A DNA stretch of 64,000 nt from Vibrio ziniensis (GTDB taxonomy: Bacteria; Pseudomonadota; Gammaproteobacteria; Enterobacterales; Vibrionaceae), in the NCBI RefSeq assembly GCF_011064285.1, contig NZ_CP049332.1:806001-870000 (forward strand). The letters run 5' to 3'. The notes below the pieces were generated by a model. The model did no database searches. It was not told where the DNA came from and saw only the letters and a program-made list of their open reading frames with translations. The position numbers were made by a program, and so were the translations under genes. This document shows positions 28,402-37,461 of this stretch, in pieces. Numbering within the stretch: position 1 is the first letter of the stretch; every line of letters begins with the position of its first letter.

Positions 28402-29334
28402 ATGAGTGAGGTCAGCCAATTGATTGAGTTAATGGGGACGAAAATCCGCCTTTATTTTAAAGGAGAACAGGCTGAGAAATGGATAGATGAAGCTTGTGTA
28501 ATGTTAAGACATTACGAGCAGGTTTTTAGTGCCAACAATAAAGACTCACAACTTTTTTCTTTAAAAACTAAAGCGGTCAATCAGCCTATAGTTGTTGACC
28601 GAGAATTATATGAGCTCATAAAGATTGGAAAAGAACACAGTCTTACTACTGACAGTTTCTTGAACATAGCAATTGGTCCCCTGATTAAGCTATGGCGCAT
28701 CGGATTTAAAGAAGCAAAGGTGCCTAACCAAGAGGAAATCAACAACGTCTTGGGTTGTTTAGATCCTGCCAATATCATATTGGATGATGAACGTAACTCA
28801 GTCTTCTTTGCTAAGAAAGGTTTAGAGATAGATCTGGGGGCAATCGCTAAAGGGTATTTTAGTGACAAGGTCATGGATTTCTTCAAAGAAAAGCAGCCTG
28901 TTTCAGCCATGATTGATATTGGCGGCAATCTTCTTGTTTACGGCGAATCTCCTAGAAATAGTCTTGACTGGGATGTTGGTATTCAAAACCCCTTTCTACC
29001 GAGAGGACACAGTGTTGCTAAGGTAAAGATAAGAAATCAGTCGGTAGTAACTTCTGGTATCTATGAAAGAACTTTTGAGTACAACGGCAATAAATATCAC
29101 CATATTTTTGATAGTCATACTGGTTATCCTGTGAGTAATGATATCGTCTCACTAACTATCATTGCCGACAAATCTTTAGATTGCGACATCTACACCACCA
29201 AGCTTTTCGGGTTAGCCCCTAAAAATATCTTAGAAACAGTGAACAAAATCGACGGTTTGGAAGCCATTGTAATAACGGTTGATGGGCAGTTTGCGGTAAC
29301 TGGCAACCTCAGGGGTAGGGTAACCATGGCGTAG
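28402..29334 (+). CDS. apbE: FAD:protein FMN transferase (flavin transferase)
   Basis: ApbE attaches FMN to the Thr of a D-x-x-S/T-G-A-S/T-x-S/T motif. The 310-residue protein contains LGAIAKGYFSDKV (about 147-159), IDIGGNLLVYGES, HHIFDSHTGYP and DCDIYTTKLFGL, all family hallmarks. The frame opens at 28387, but AAAGGA is spaced for ATG 28402. No lipobox or signal peptide, so it is a cytoplasmic form matching the cytoplasmic target with motif DALSGASET. It lies directly after the LysR gene. Confidence 0.93.
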   Translation: MSEVSQLIELMGTKIRLYFKGEQAEKWIDEACVMLRHYEQVFSANNKDSQLFSLKTKAVNQPIVVDRELYELIKIGKEHSLTTDSFLNIAIGPLIKLWRIGFKEAKVPNQEEINNVLGCLDPANIILDDERNSVFFAKKGLEIDLGAIAKGYFSDKVMDFFKEKQPVSAMIDIGGNLLVYGESPRNSLDWDVGIQNPFLPRGHSVAKVKIRNQSVVTSGIYERTFEYNGNKYHHIFDSHTGYPVSNDIVSLTIIADKSLDCDIYTTKLFGLAPKNILETVNKIDGLEAIVITVDGQFAVTGNLRGRVTMA

Positions 29335-29691
29335 GTTGTTTTTTTGGTTCATAAGTAGTTTAAGTTCATTGGCTCACGCCCTTTGCTGTACTCACTCAAC
29401 TCAGTGTCCAAACTGCTGTGACGTCTAAATACAACCTAGGCGTCAAGCGCACCCATACAATGACAATACCTATTGGGAAAGTTGACGGAACTCATTGGTG
29501 TAAAAAAATAGTTTTATATTTGGAAAAATAGGCAACCAATAGAAATAAATAGGCTAATGATTTTTAATCAGTATGGTTAGACTAAACCTATTGAATGACT
29601 CAAGCTCTAAGCTGAATAAATTGGCAAGATTGCTGAGCTAGATGACGTCGATATCCATTTAAACAATGATTTTTAACTCTGACAAATAGGT
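29335..29691. other. Aldo/keto reductase promoter region
   Basis: No gene seen. It contains a TAGGCAA/TAGGCTAA direct-repeat site at 29529-29557, about 135 bases before the next start, in a context very similar to the promoter at 51.2 kb. Confidence 0.55.
29529..29557 (+). promoter_or_regulatory. AraC-type operator, TAGGCAA direct repeat (21 bp)
   Basis: TAGGCAA at 29529 and TAGGCTAA at 29550 are 21 bp apart, two helical turns, the usual layout for an AraC-family site. The same pattern recurs at 34613, 51217 and 56417 and in weaker form elsewhere. Confidence 0.6.
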
Positions 29692-30567
29692 ATGGAAATG
29701 GAATATACAGTATTAAGTAATAACATTAAGATGCCGATGGAAGGCTTTGGTGTCTTTCAAGTAACAGATAAAAAAGAATGTAAACAGTCGGTACTTAGTG
29801 CTATCCGTACGGGCTACCGCCTTATTGATACAGCAGCCGTTTATGGCAACGAAGATGCTGTTGGTGAAGCAGTCCGTGAAGCCATCGCTGAAGGCTTGTG
29901 TACTCGTGAAGAGTTATTCATCACTTCAAAGTTGTGGGTTCAGGATATGGCTAACTATGAGATGGCTCAAACTGCGATTGATGCTTCACTCGAAAAGTCG
30001 GGCTTGGAATATTTTGATCTTTATCTGCTACATCAAGCAATGAGAGATTACTTTAGCGCTTGGCGTGCGTTGGAGGATGCGTATGAAGCTGGAAAACTTA
30101 AAGCCATTGGTGTTTCTAACTTCTATGCTCATGTTCTAGCAAACTTCTGTGAAACAGTAAGAATCAAACCTATGGTGAACCAGGTTGAGTTGCATCCATA
30201 TTTTGCTCAGCCAGAAGCATTGGAAACAATGAAACACTATAATGTTCAGCCAGAAGCATGGGCTCCACTTGGTGGTGGTCGCTATAAGCCTTTTGAAGAC
30301 GAAATGCTGCAAGGTATTGCTAATACTCACGGTAAATCGGTAGCACAAGTTATTCTACGTTGGAACGTGCAACGCGGTGTTACTGTAATTCCAAAATCAA
30401 CGCGTTTAAATCGTATCGAGGAAAACTTCGCTATCTGGGACTTCGCTCTGACTGACGAAGAAATGCAAAAAATTAATAGTCTAGATATGGGTTATGTAGC
30501 CGAGGCTGTTAAGCACTTTAACCCTCAATTTGTTCGTGGCTGCCTTGGTGTGAAAATCCACGAATAA
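29692..30567 (+). CDS. Aldo/keto reductase
   Basis: NADPH-dependent reductase of aldehydes and ketones. The 291-residue barrel has the full catalytic tetrad D46, Y51, K80 and H114, in the motifs YRLIDTAAVYGNE, TSKLW and LYLLHQ, plus GVSNF and the cofactor signature VIPKSTRLNRIEENF. A second ATG at 29698 is an equally possible start. It is similar to DkgA/YeaE-type enzymes. The AraC-type repeat upstream suggests control by a YqhC-like regulator, as for dkgA in E. coli (inference). Confidence 0.93.
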   Translation: MEMEYTVLSNNIKMPMEGFGVFQVTDKKECKQSVLSAIRTGYRLIDTAAVYGNEDAVGEAVREAIAEGLCTREELFITSKLWVQDMANYEMAQTAIDASLEKSGLEYFDLYLLHQAMRDYFSAWRALEDAYEAGKLKAIGVSNFYAHVLANFCETVRIKPMVNQVELHPYFAQPEALETMKHYNVQPEAWAPLGGGRYKPFEDEMLQGIANTHGKSVAQVILRWNVQRGVTVIPKSTRLNRIEENFAIWDFALTDEEMQKINSLDMGYVAEAVKHFNPQFVRGCLGVKIHE

Positions 30568-30636
30568 AATATTTTGCTAATTCATACCTAACACAATGTT
30601 CAGCCTGTAACACGAGTGTGTAGATGTTAGGTATAT

Positions 30637-30670
30637 AAAAAGACCTCTTTTAGACAAGAGGTCTTTTTTT
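30637..30670 (+). terminator. Intrinsic terminator after the aldo/keto reductase
   Basis: AAAGACCTCTT and AAGAGGTCTTT pair around TTAGAC and are followed by T residues. Confidence 0.9.
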
Positions 30671-30743
30671 ATCTTCGATAAGTATATTAAGTGCATTATT
30701 TGATTCAACACATCTCATTTGCTTGCTCAAAACCTTGGACGAG

Positions 30744-30771
30744 TGAGCAAGAATTCGAAATAAATAGGCAA
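30744..30771 (+). promoter_or_regulatory. AraC-type operator upstream of alcohol dehydrogenase
   Basis: TGAGCAA (30744) and TAGGCAA (30765) are 21 bp apart, about 130 bases before the start; one half deviates from consensus. Confidence 0.45.
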
Positions 30772-30900
30772 CAGTAATTGATTCAAGCTCCCATAAGATA
30801 GCTAAGTGAACTTTGTTCGTCGCCTTGTCATGTAAACAATGGCAAGGCTGGTAGTAATGTAAATAGGGTTAATAAAGGCTTTACAAAAGGAGTTTTGCAA

Positions 30901-32081
30901 ATGGAAGAAAACAAAACTAACGGTCGTCGTGACTTCCTGAAAAAACTGTTTTAGCAACGGCTGGTGTTGCGTTGGCGGGCAGAGCTGCGTTGCAGTCTTC
31001 GAGCGTGAGTGCTGAAGAGCTAAGCAAAAGTATTAAAAGCAGAGGTCTTGCTGCTTTTGATGAATCAGGTGAGCTACGTCAGTGGGAGTTTGAACGACGT
31101 GCTCTCGGCGACAACGATGTTCTTATCGAAGTGAAGTACAGTGGTATTTGCCACTCTGACATTCACCAAGAGATGGGACACTGGGGACCTCAGAAATACC
31201 CGCAAGTCCCGGGCCATGAAATCGCTGGAATCGTCACTGCTGTAGGCAAAAACGTTACCAAGTTTAAGGTTGGTGATAAAGCTGGCGTTGGTTGTATGGT
31301 CGACAGTTGTATGGAGTGTGATAGCTGCACTAGCGGAGAGGAACACTTATGCGATCGCGGTCAGACTGTGTGGACCTACGGTTATCCAGACGCAACGTCA
31401 CCATCTGGTATTACCCAAGGTGGCTATACCAACAATCTAGTTGTTCGCGATCACTTCGCAATTCATATTCCCGATAGCATTGATTTACAACATGCAGCGC
31501 CACTGCTATGTGCCGGTGTTACGACATATTCACCTCTTATCAAGGCGGACTTCAAAGCTGGTGATAAAGTAGCTGTCGCTGGTATTGGTGGGCTAGGGCA
31601 CATTGCGGTGAAACTTGCTGCTTCAAAAGGTGCGGAAGTTTACGCATTTACCACTTCGCCTTCGAAAGTCGATGACATCAAGGCATTTGGTGCCAAAGAA
31701 GTCATTGTCGTTGATAATCTAAGTAAATTAACGCCATATAAAGGAATGATGGATTACGTGATTTCTACTATTCCATATGATTTCGAAGTGGCATCTTACA
31801 CTAGCCTTGCGAAGCCATACCATCAGTTCACTCAGGTTGGGATGCCAATAGGTGGCAAGTTAACCGTCAATAACTTTGTTATCATACGAAATCGAGTCAA
31901 TATCAATGGCTCATTGATTGGTAGTATTGCTGAAACTCAAGATGTGATGAACTACTGTGCAGAAAACAAAATTTATCCACAGATTCAACTGATTGATGCT
32001 TCAAAAGTGAATGATGCTTGGAAGAGCGTAGTGAATAAAGAAGCGCGTTATCGCTATGTCATAGACTCATCAACAATGTAG
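30901..32081 (+). CDS. Zinc alcohol dehydrogenase (CAD/YahK-like), leader frameshifted
   Basis: The enzyme body has YSGICHSDIHQ, GHEIAGIVTAVG, four-Cys zinc motif CMVDSCMECDSC and nucleotide motif VAGIGGLGHIAVKLA, as in cinnamyl-alcohol/YahK-type NADP dehydrogenases. The ATG at 30901 has AGGAG and opens a twin-arginine leader NGRRDFLKK, but a run of six A at 30940-30945 is one short, so this frame stops at TAG. Adding one A gives a continuous Tat leader (VLATAGVALAGRAA) into the enzyme. As sequenced, translation must start inside, at 30972 or later, producing a cytoplasmic form. A Tat-exported NADP enzyme would be odd. Confidence 0.8.
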
Positions 32082-32315
32082 TTAAAGCCATAAGCCTCAA
32101 CCGTTGTGTCTGTTGGGGCTTTGTTGGAGTTGAGAGTGGATGATATTAAGCACCACTGTAACACTAGGTATTTGGTGGATTAGAGGAGCAAAGGTATAAG
32201 CGATAGTTCTACCAAAAGCTCCACATCTACAAACCAATATGAATGGTATGCTTGCAAGTAGGTTTAAACCGTATGCCTTGTCGGTTCTGAGCATTAATAA
32301 ACCACACGTATCAAT

Positions 32316-32352
32316 AAAAAAACAAGGCTATGACACGCGTTCAATAGCCTTG
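32316..32352 (-). terminator. Terminator of the lipoprotein hydrolase at 32369-33421
   Basis: On the minus strand CAAGGCTAT and ATAGCCTTG form a stem followed by seven T. It lies 17 bases after the stop. The rest of 32082-32315 shows nothing notable. Confidence 0.85.
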
Positions 32353-32368
32353 CTGCAGTGGAAACTGA

Positions 32369-33421
32369 TTATCTGTAGCTGTAAAGGTACTCAGCTACCA
32401 TTTCAGCGTTTGCAGGGACGGCAGTTTCAAAACCATAATACTTGCCGTATTTAGGACGTAATTCGTCGGTAGCTCTTTTTGCAATTTCACCGTACCACGC
32501 TGGTAGCATCACTGTGTGTGCGTTGATTTTGTCAACTTCAACGCCGAAGCCGAATGGAACTTCACCCATTGCTTTGCCTACTGCTGATTTTAATTCTTCA
32601 ATGAATTTTAAGTGGAATGCAAAGTCCGCGTGGGAGCCGATATTGCCATGACCACCGTTGAAGTAATCCCAGTTTAGTGCGTTCGCTGTTTCAAGGTTTT
32701 GTTCTAGAAAAGTGAAACGCTCAGAACCAGCGAAGTTCCAAAATGGTGGTTGGTCTGAGTTAAGCAAATCTGGTGCGTGTAACACTTTTTCCTGTACCAA
32801 CAACCATGCAGAATGGTCATCCGTGTGGGCTGCATGTTGGAAACCATGCAGCTCTACATCCAGATTTTCAAACTTGAATGAGTCATTTGGCCATGAGATA
32901 ACTTTGGTTGGTTTTACCAAGCCACTCTTTAACAATTCCATTTTGGTCGCAGTTGCTTGAGAAGCAATGATCTCAGGGTCCTCGCTTTGTGTTGCTTTTA
33001 ACATATCCAACAGTTGACCTGTCGCTGCAATATGGTCCGCGTGGTCATGAGAATAAACAATCGTTGTAACTGGTTTGTCCGTCACTGTGCGAATAGATTT
33101 AAGGATTGGTTCAGCTCGCATTTCTAGCGGATCAAACAGCATTACGCCTTTGTCACCAACATAAAAAATGGTGGCGTAAAATCCAGACTCATACCAATAA
33201 GTATGTTCAGTGATTTTTTGTAGCACGTAGGGTGTATTCATGTTCAATTGAAAAAGATCAGCGACTTTTTCACCCGGCGCAAGTGCTTTGGTATGCGATT
33301 GAGTGACATACGTTGCATTCACTGTCGATGGTGCGTCTTCTACAGCGTTTGATGTTGTTGAACATGCGGATAGTAAGCCAACTAATAATGCTGAATACGC
33401 AAAGCGATGAGTTTTTGCCAT
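32369..33421 (-). CDS. Metallo-beta-lactamase-fold lipoprotein hydrolase
   Basis: The 350-residue protein has a lipoprotein signal (ALLVGLLSAC, Cys20). The MBL metal motif HDHADH is in VYSHDHADHIAATG (about 124-137), with further His residues in FQHAAHTDDHSAW and a zinc aspartate candidate in HAPDLL. It would act at the periplasmic face of a membrane. The substrate cannot be told; related proteins are alkylsulfatase- or lactonase-like. It is divergent from a LysR gene (107-base gap) that probably controls it, and has a strong terminator. Confidence 0.85.
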   Translation of the reverse strand: MAKTHRFAYSALLVGLLSACSTTSNAVEDAPSTVNATYVTQSHTKALAPGEKVADLFQLNMNTPYVLQKITEHTYWYESGFYATIFYVGDKGVMLFDPLEMRAEPILKSIRTVTDKPVTTIVYSHDHADHIAATGQLLDMLKATQSEDPEIIASQATATKMELLKSGLVKPTKVISWPNDSFKFENLDVELHGFQHAAHTDDHSAWLLVQEKVLHAPDLLNSDQPPFWNFAGSERFTFLEQNLETANALNWDYFNGGHGNIGSHADFAFHLKFIEELKSAVGKAMGEVPFGFGVEVDKINAHTVMLPAWYGEIAKRATDELRPKYGKYYGFETAVPANAEMVAEYLYSYR

Positions 33422-33528
33422 TAATTTTTACCTTTAAATCTATGGAGTTAGTTTGGCGTCACTGTATAAGCGCTTTGTAGTTTGATAAATTCCAAATTAG
33501 TTAACTAATTATTGCGTGGATTGAAATA

Positions 33529-34446
33529 ATGGATCGATTAACCGCCGCGAGGGTCTTTATTGAAATTGCGGAGCAAGGCAGCATGACTAAAGCAGCAGAG
33601 CATTTAAATATGTCTACCGCTATGGTAAGCCGTTACCTGCAAGAAATAGAAAGTTGGTTTGGTGCGAGGTTGTTGCACAGAACGACACGTAAAGTCAGTC
33701 TAACGGATGTGGGTATTGCAACATTGCCAGCATGCAAGAAGATGCTTCTTGAAGTCGATAATGCAAGGAATATTGCACTAGAGCGAAGCAGTAAACCGAA
33801 AGGCGTTATTCGGGTTGCATCCTCAGGTTCATTTGCAGACTCTCAGCTCACTCCAGCACTAGTTGAGTTTCAAAAATTACATCCCGAAGTGGAAATCATC
33901 CTTTCTGTAGGGCATACCGCAGCTAATTTGGTTGAAGAGAGGGTCGACCTTGCGATTCGAATTACCAATACGTTGGATCCCATGATGATTGCTAGACCAC
34001 TCGCTGTTTGTCACTCTGTTTTGTGCGCCTCTCCAGAATATTTAAATAAACATGGGGAGCCTCAATGTCTCGAAGATTTAGATAAACATTACTGTATTAC
34101 TCATGTTTCCGGAACTCACAGACACTACAGGTTTATTAAACAACGCGGCGTTATAGAAGTTCCGGTGAAAGGATACTTTCAAAGCAATGAGACGGATGCG
34201 GTATGTCGTGCTGTATTGTGTGGTGCAGGTGTAGGGATGTTACCGACGTTTTATATTGGTGAGCACATCAAGCAAGGTAGACTTGTTCCGATTTTAACCG
34301 CTGAGAAACCAGAAGCATTAGGAATTCACGCCATCTATTTATCGAGGAAGCATCAACCGTTGACGTTGAGACTGTTGGTCGACTTCTTAGTTGAAAGGTT
34401 CGGTGGAGAGACTGCACCATGGGATCTAATGTTTGAGCGTCAATAG
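33529..34446 (+). CDS. LysR-family regulator
   Basis: The 305-residue protein has an N-terminal HTH (FIEIAEQGSMTKAAEHLNMS, MVSRYLQEIESWFG) and an effector domain from about residue 90. HRTTRKVSLTDVG marks the same CrgA-like subgroup as the LysR at 22993. Divergent from the metallo-beta-lactamase-fold lipoprotein, its likely target. Confidence 0.9.
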   Translation: MDRLTAARVFIEIAEQGSMTKAAEHLNMSTAMVSRYLQEIESWFGARLLHRTTRKVSLTDVGIATLPACKKMLLEVDNARNIALERSSKPKGVIRVASSGSFADSQLTPALVEFQKLHPEVEIILSVGHTAANLVEERVDLAIRITNTLDPMMIARPLAVCHSVLCASPEYLNKHGEPQCLEDLDKHYCITHVSGTHRHYRFIKQRGVIEVPVKGYFQSNETDAVCRAVLCGAGVGMLPTFYIGEHIKQGRLVPILTAEKPEALGIHAIYLSRKHQPLTLRLLVDFLVERFGGETAPWDLMFERQ

Positions 34447-34786
34447 TGAATTGTCGGGTAGCCATTTGCTAAGATGGATTATTTAACATTTTAAAAAGCC
34501 AAGGCAAATACGCAGAAATGTTAATAACTAATTGAAAAATATGCTAATTGTATGAGTTGGCCAGATTCATTCTCCGATTGAAAAATTTAAATAAATGTCG
34601 ATTTAAGATTATTAGGCAATAATTACGTAGAATCTGGCTAACGTATAGATTCAGTTTATTGCAAGAATAGCATCCATAGAGGAGGGCAATTGAAGCGTCA
34701 ATTGCTACTCACGTTGGTTTGTTAGCAAGCTTTGTATGTCGTGCTAATGAATTGAACATAGTAAAACTCAATCAGGAGAAGCTACG
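34447..34786. other. Hydrolase promoter region
   Basis: No gene seen. It contains an AraC-type repeat site at 34613-34641, about 145 bases upstream of the Tat hydrolase. Confidence 0.5.
34613..34641 (+). promoter_or_regulatory. AraC-type operator upstream of the Tat hydrolase
   Basis: TAGGCAATAATTA and TGGCTAA are in phase at 21 bp (GGCAA at 34615, GGCTA at 34636), the same pattern as at 29529 and 51217. Confidence 0.55.
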
Positions 34787-35896
34787 ATGAACAAGCTCAA
34801 TGATATTAATCCAAACAACTCTAATTTAGACATTCCAGATGTTGGTCGCCGTAATATGATGAAAATGACTGGTGCAACCGTTGTTGCAGTAGGTGTTGGT
34901 GCTCTAACTTCCGGTTCTGCTTCAGCACATTCACAAGTCGCGTTAAGCAATGAATGGGACAAAACCTTTGCTAAGAGTGACAACGTTGATCACAAAAAGG
35001 TGACGTTTAAAAACCGCTACGGCATTACTTTAGCCGCTGATTTATATCAGCCAAAAAATGCAAATGGCAAGTTATCCGGTTTGGTATTGAGTGGTCCATT
35101 TGGCGCGGTAAAAGAGCAGTCTTCTGGTCTATATGCACAGACTATGGCGGAACGTGGATTTGTTACTCTGGCATTTGACCCTTCCTTTACGGGTGAAAGT
35201 AGTGGTGAACCTCGTAACGTGGCTTCTCCAGATATTAATACTGAAGATTTCAGTGCAGCGGTTGATTTTCTAGGTTTACAAGCGAATGTGGATCGTGAAC
35301 GTATCGGTGCAATCGGTATTTGTGGTTGGGGTGGTATGGTGCTTAACGCAACAGCTATCGATAAGCGCATTAAAGCTGTAGCAGCAAGCACTATGTACGA
35401 TATGACTCGTTTATATTCTAAAGGTTATAACGATAGCGTGACGCTAGAGCAGCGTACTCAAGGTCTAGAGCAATTAGGGCAACAACGTTGGAAAGATGCG
35501 GAAAATGGCGCGCCAGCATATGGTCCGGTTTCTCTAGAGCTACAAGGTGGCGAACCTCAGTTTGTCGTTGAATACGCGGCTTACTATAAATCACCAGAAC
35601 GTGGTTTCCACCCACGTGCTATTAACTCAAATGCATCGTGGACACTGACTACACCGCTGTCATTCATGAACATGCCAATTTTGACATACATAGCAGAAAT
35701 TTCGCCACGCCCAATGCTTCTAGTACATGGTGAAAAAGCGCACTCTCGTTATTTCAGCGAAACCGCTTATGCGGCGGCGGCAGAACCAAAAGAGCTGATG
35801 ATTATTCCAGGTGCAACCCATACTGACCTATATGATCAAGTAGACATCATTCCATTTGATAAGCTTGAAGAATTCTTCAAAGCGAATCTAGCGTAA
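34787..35896 (+). CDS. Tat-exported alpha/beta-hydrolase (dienelactone-hydrolase-like)
   Basis: The 369-residue protein has a twin-arginine leader (GRRNMMKMTGATVVAVGVGAL, RR at 21-22). The nucleophile elbow is GICGWGG, with Cys179 in place of Ser, as in dienelactone hydrolases, and the late His is in PGATHTDLYD. Tat export suggests folding in the cytoplasm before transport. Related YcjY-type proteins are annotated as hydrolases of unknown substrate. AGGAG precedes the ATG. The AraC-type site upstream places it in the oxidoreductase regulon. Confidence 0.85.
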   Translation: MNKLNDINPNNSNLDIPDVGRRNMMKMTGATVVAVGVGALTSGSASAHSQVALSNEWDKTFAKSDNVDHKKVTFKNRYGITLAADLYQPKNANGKLSGLVLSGPFGAVKEQSSGLYAQTMAERGFVTLAFDPSFTGESSGEPRNVASPDINTEDFSAAVDFLGLQANVDRERIGAIGICGWGGMVLNATAIDKRIKAVAASTMYDMTRLYSKGYNDSVTLEQRTQGLEQLGQQRWKDAENGAPAYGPVSLELQGGEPQFVVEYAAYYKSPERGFHPRAINSNASWTLTTPLSFMNMPILTYIAEISPRPMLLVHGEKAHSRYFSETAYAAAAEPKELMIIPGATHTDLYDQVDIIPFDKLEEFFKANLA

Positions 35897-35913
35897 GCGT
35901 TATTGAAATTTCG

Positions 35914-35944
35914 AAGCCGTTGCTCAATGAGTAGCGGCTTTTTG
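35914..35944 (+). terminator. Intrinsic terminator after the Tat hydrolase
   Basis: AAGCCG/TTGCT pairs with AGTAG/CGGCTT around CAATG, followed by TTTT. Confidence 0.85.
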
Positions 35945-36204
35945 TATTTGACGAATTTATTCGTCGTTCAATTACTAATCACTCGATAACCGCGTGCAAA
36001 AAAGGTCAATTAAAACTGCAACAGACGATATTACCCATGTTGGGGGGATCTCTTAACATGACAAATATTGGGGTTCTCGTGAATTTGCTTAAAACGCGGT
36101 TGGCCCTTTGAAATGCAGGAACATAATAGCTGTTTAATCTAGCGTTATATGAATGTGGCATGGAGGTACACGAGTACCTCCATGACTATAGATGGATTAT
36201 ACGA
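35945..36204. other. Intergenic between convergent genes
   Basis: GAGGTACACGAGTACCTC at about 36162-36179 forms a hairpin near the end of the Gfo/Idh gene on the other strand and may help terminate it. Nothing else is seen. Confidence 0.45.
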
Positions 36205-37290
36205 TTATTTGTTTGCCGCCGATTTTTCAATTGCATCTATGATTTCATGCAGTCTTACGGCATCCGCGAATGTAGGTGCTGTAGCCGTTCCATTTTGAAT
36301 ATCGTTGTACAAGCGGTCATAAATAACAGCGATATTGCGAGCTGCGGCGAATTTAGGTAATCCTTCATACAGGGATTGTTCAGGTATTAAAGGTTCTAGT
36401 TGTTTAGCATCTCCGTTTGCACCTTTAACGGTTAGTTGAACCATTTGAGCATGACCCAAATCCGCAGTGACCTGAATATCACCTTCGGTACCGTTGATTT
36501 CCCAAAGCAGGTTAGTACCTCGTGACACGCCGCCACGGTAGTGAATAGAGATTGCAGCACCGCTCTCAAGTTGACCTTGCACCATAATTTGGTCTGGTAC
36601 GGATTTTTCACGAGTTTCGTTAGCATCTGAAACTTTTACTGTCGAAAAGTTGCTGACGAATTGAGCATTAAGCTGTGCAAAACCACCCAATACATCTTTA
36701 ACTGCCGCTAATGTATGAGCAAGAGGAATCGTCTGCATGTTTGCACCGTTTTTCTCTTCAAACAGATAGTAGTATTCTTCGATGGTTTCACCAGACCAGT
36801 TACCGCCAGAGCCGATAAGCGTAGATGAAAGCACTTTGCCTACGTAACCATCAGCAATCAGTTTGCTCAAGTGCTCAATTTCTAATGCCGTTCTTGCCTG
36901 AGTACCAGACACAGCAACAACGCCTTTTGATTCAGCAAGAGCTGTCAAAAGACGAGCTTCTTGTAAGCCGTTACCTAAAGGCCATTCGCAGTAAACGTGC
37001 TTGCCAGCATTAAGCGCTGCAGAAACAAGTTCAAAGTGGTAAGGAACTTTAACTGTCACAACAACTAAATCAACTTCGTCACTTTTTACTAATTCTTCTG
37101 CAGAGGCAAACGCATAAGGTAGGTTTAACGCTTTTGCTGTTCGTTCAGAACTTTCGAGGCTGCTGTTAGCAACCGCAACCACTGAATATTTATTACCTAG
37201 AGATTGTAGAGCAGGTAGGTGAGCGGTTGCAGCCCAATGGCTGTCTGGATTGAGACCAATAAAGCCTACGCGAATAGTTTGATTTGCCAT
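36205..37290 (-). CDS. Gfo/Idh/MocA-family oxidoreductase (Gal80/galactose dehydrogenase-like)
   Basis: The 361-residue NAD(P)-dependent sugar oxidoreductase has an N-terminal Rossmann domain (VGFIGLNPDSHWAATAHL, about 7-24), the motif HVYCEWPLGN in place of the usual EKP, and a C-terminal substrate domain. The tryptophan in CEWPLG is typical of the Gal80-like subgroup found in fungi and some bacteria. The substrate is unknown. Divergent from a YqhC-like AraC gene, with an AraC-type half-site (37406-37412) in the shared region. Confidence 0.85.
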   Translation of the reverse strand: MANQTIRVGFIGLNPDSHWAATAHLPALQSLGNKYSVVAVANSSLESSERTAKALNLPYAFASAEELVKSDEVDLVVVTVKVPYHFELVSAALNAGKHVYCEWPLGNGLQEARLLTALAESKGVVAVSGTQARTALEIEHLSKLIADGYVGKVLSSTLIGSGGNWSGETIEEYYYLFEEKNGANMQTIPLAHTLAAVKDVLGGFAQLNAQFVSNFSTVKVSDANETREKSVPDQIMVQGQLESGAAISIHYRGGVSRGTNLLWEINGTEGDIQVTADLGHAQMVQLTVKGANGDAKQLEPLIPEQSLYEGLPKFAAARNIAVIYDRLYNDIQNGTATAPTFADAVRLHEIIDAIEKSAANK

Positions 37291-37384
37291 AGTTGAGTCC
37301 TTCTAAAGTATGCTGAAGTAATACGTGATGCCACGTTAGCTTATTTGTTAAGACTCAATTTACTTTATCTGTTCATCCACTTTC

Positions 37385-37412
37385 TCTCCTGATACTCTCA
37401 AATACTTGCCTA
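37385..37412 (-). promoter_or_regulatory. AraC-type half-site in the Gfo/Idh-AraC divergent region
   Basis: TAGGCAA on the minus strand at 37406-37412, with a weaker CAGGAGA 21 bp further along. It could serve either divergent gene. Confidence 0.4.
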
Positions 37413-37461
37413 ATCCTATCAATGTGTGAGTAGGTAATTTGAACAATGGAATAGGTTAACA

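Larger units (their letters stand above)
30568..30900. other. Intergenic upstream of the alcohol dehydrogenase
   Basis: Apart from the terminator it holds an AraC-type site at 30744-30771 (TGAGCAA and TAGGCAA, 21 bp apart). No gene seen. Confidence 0.5.
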
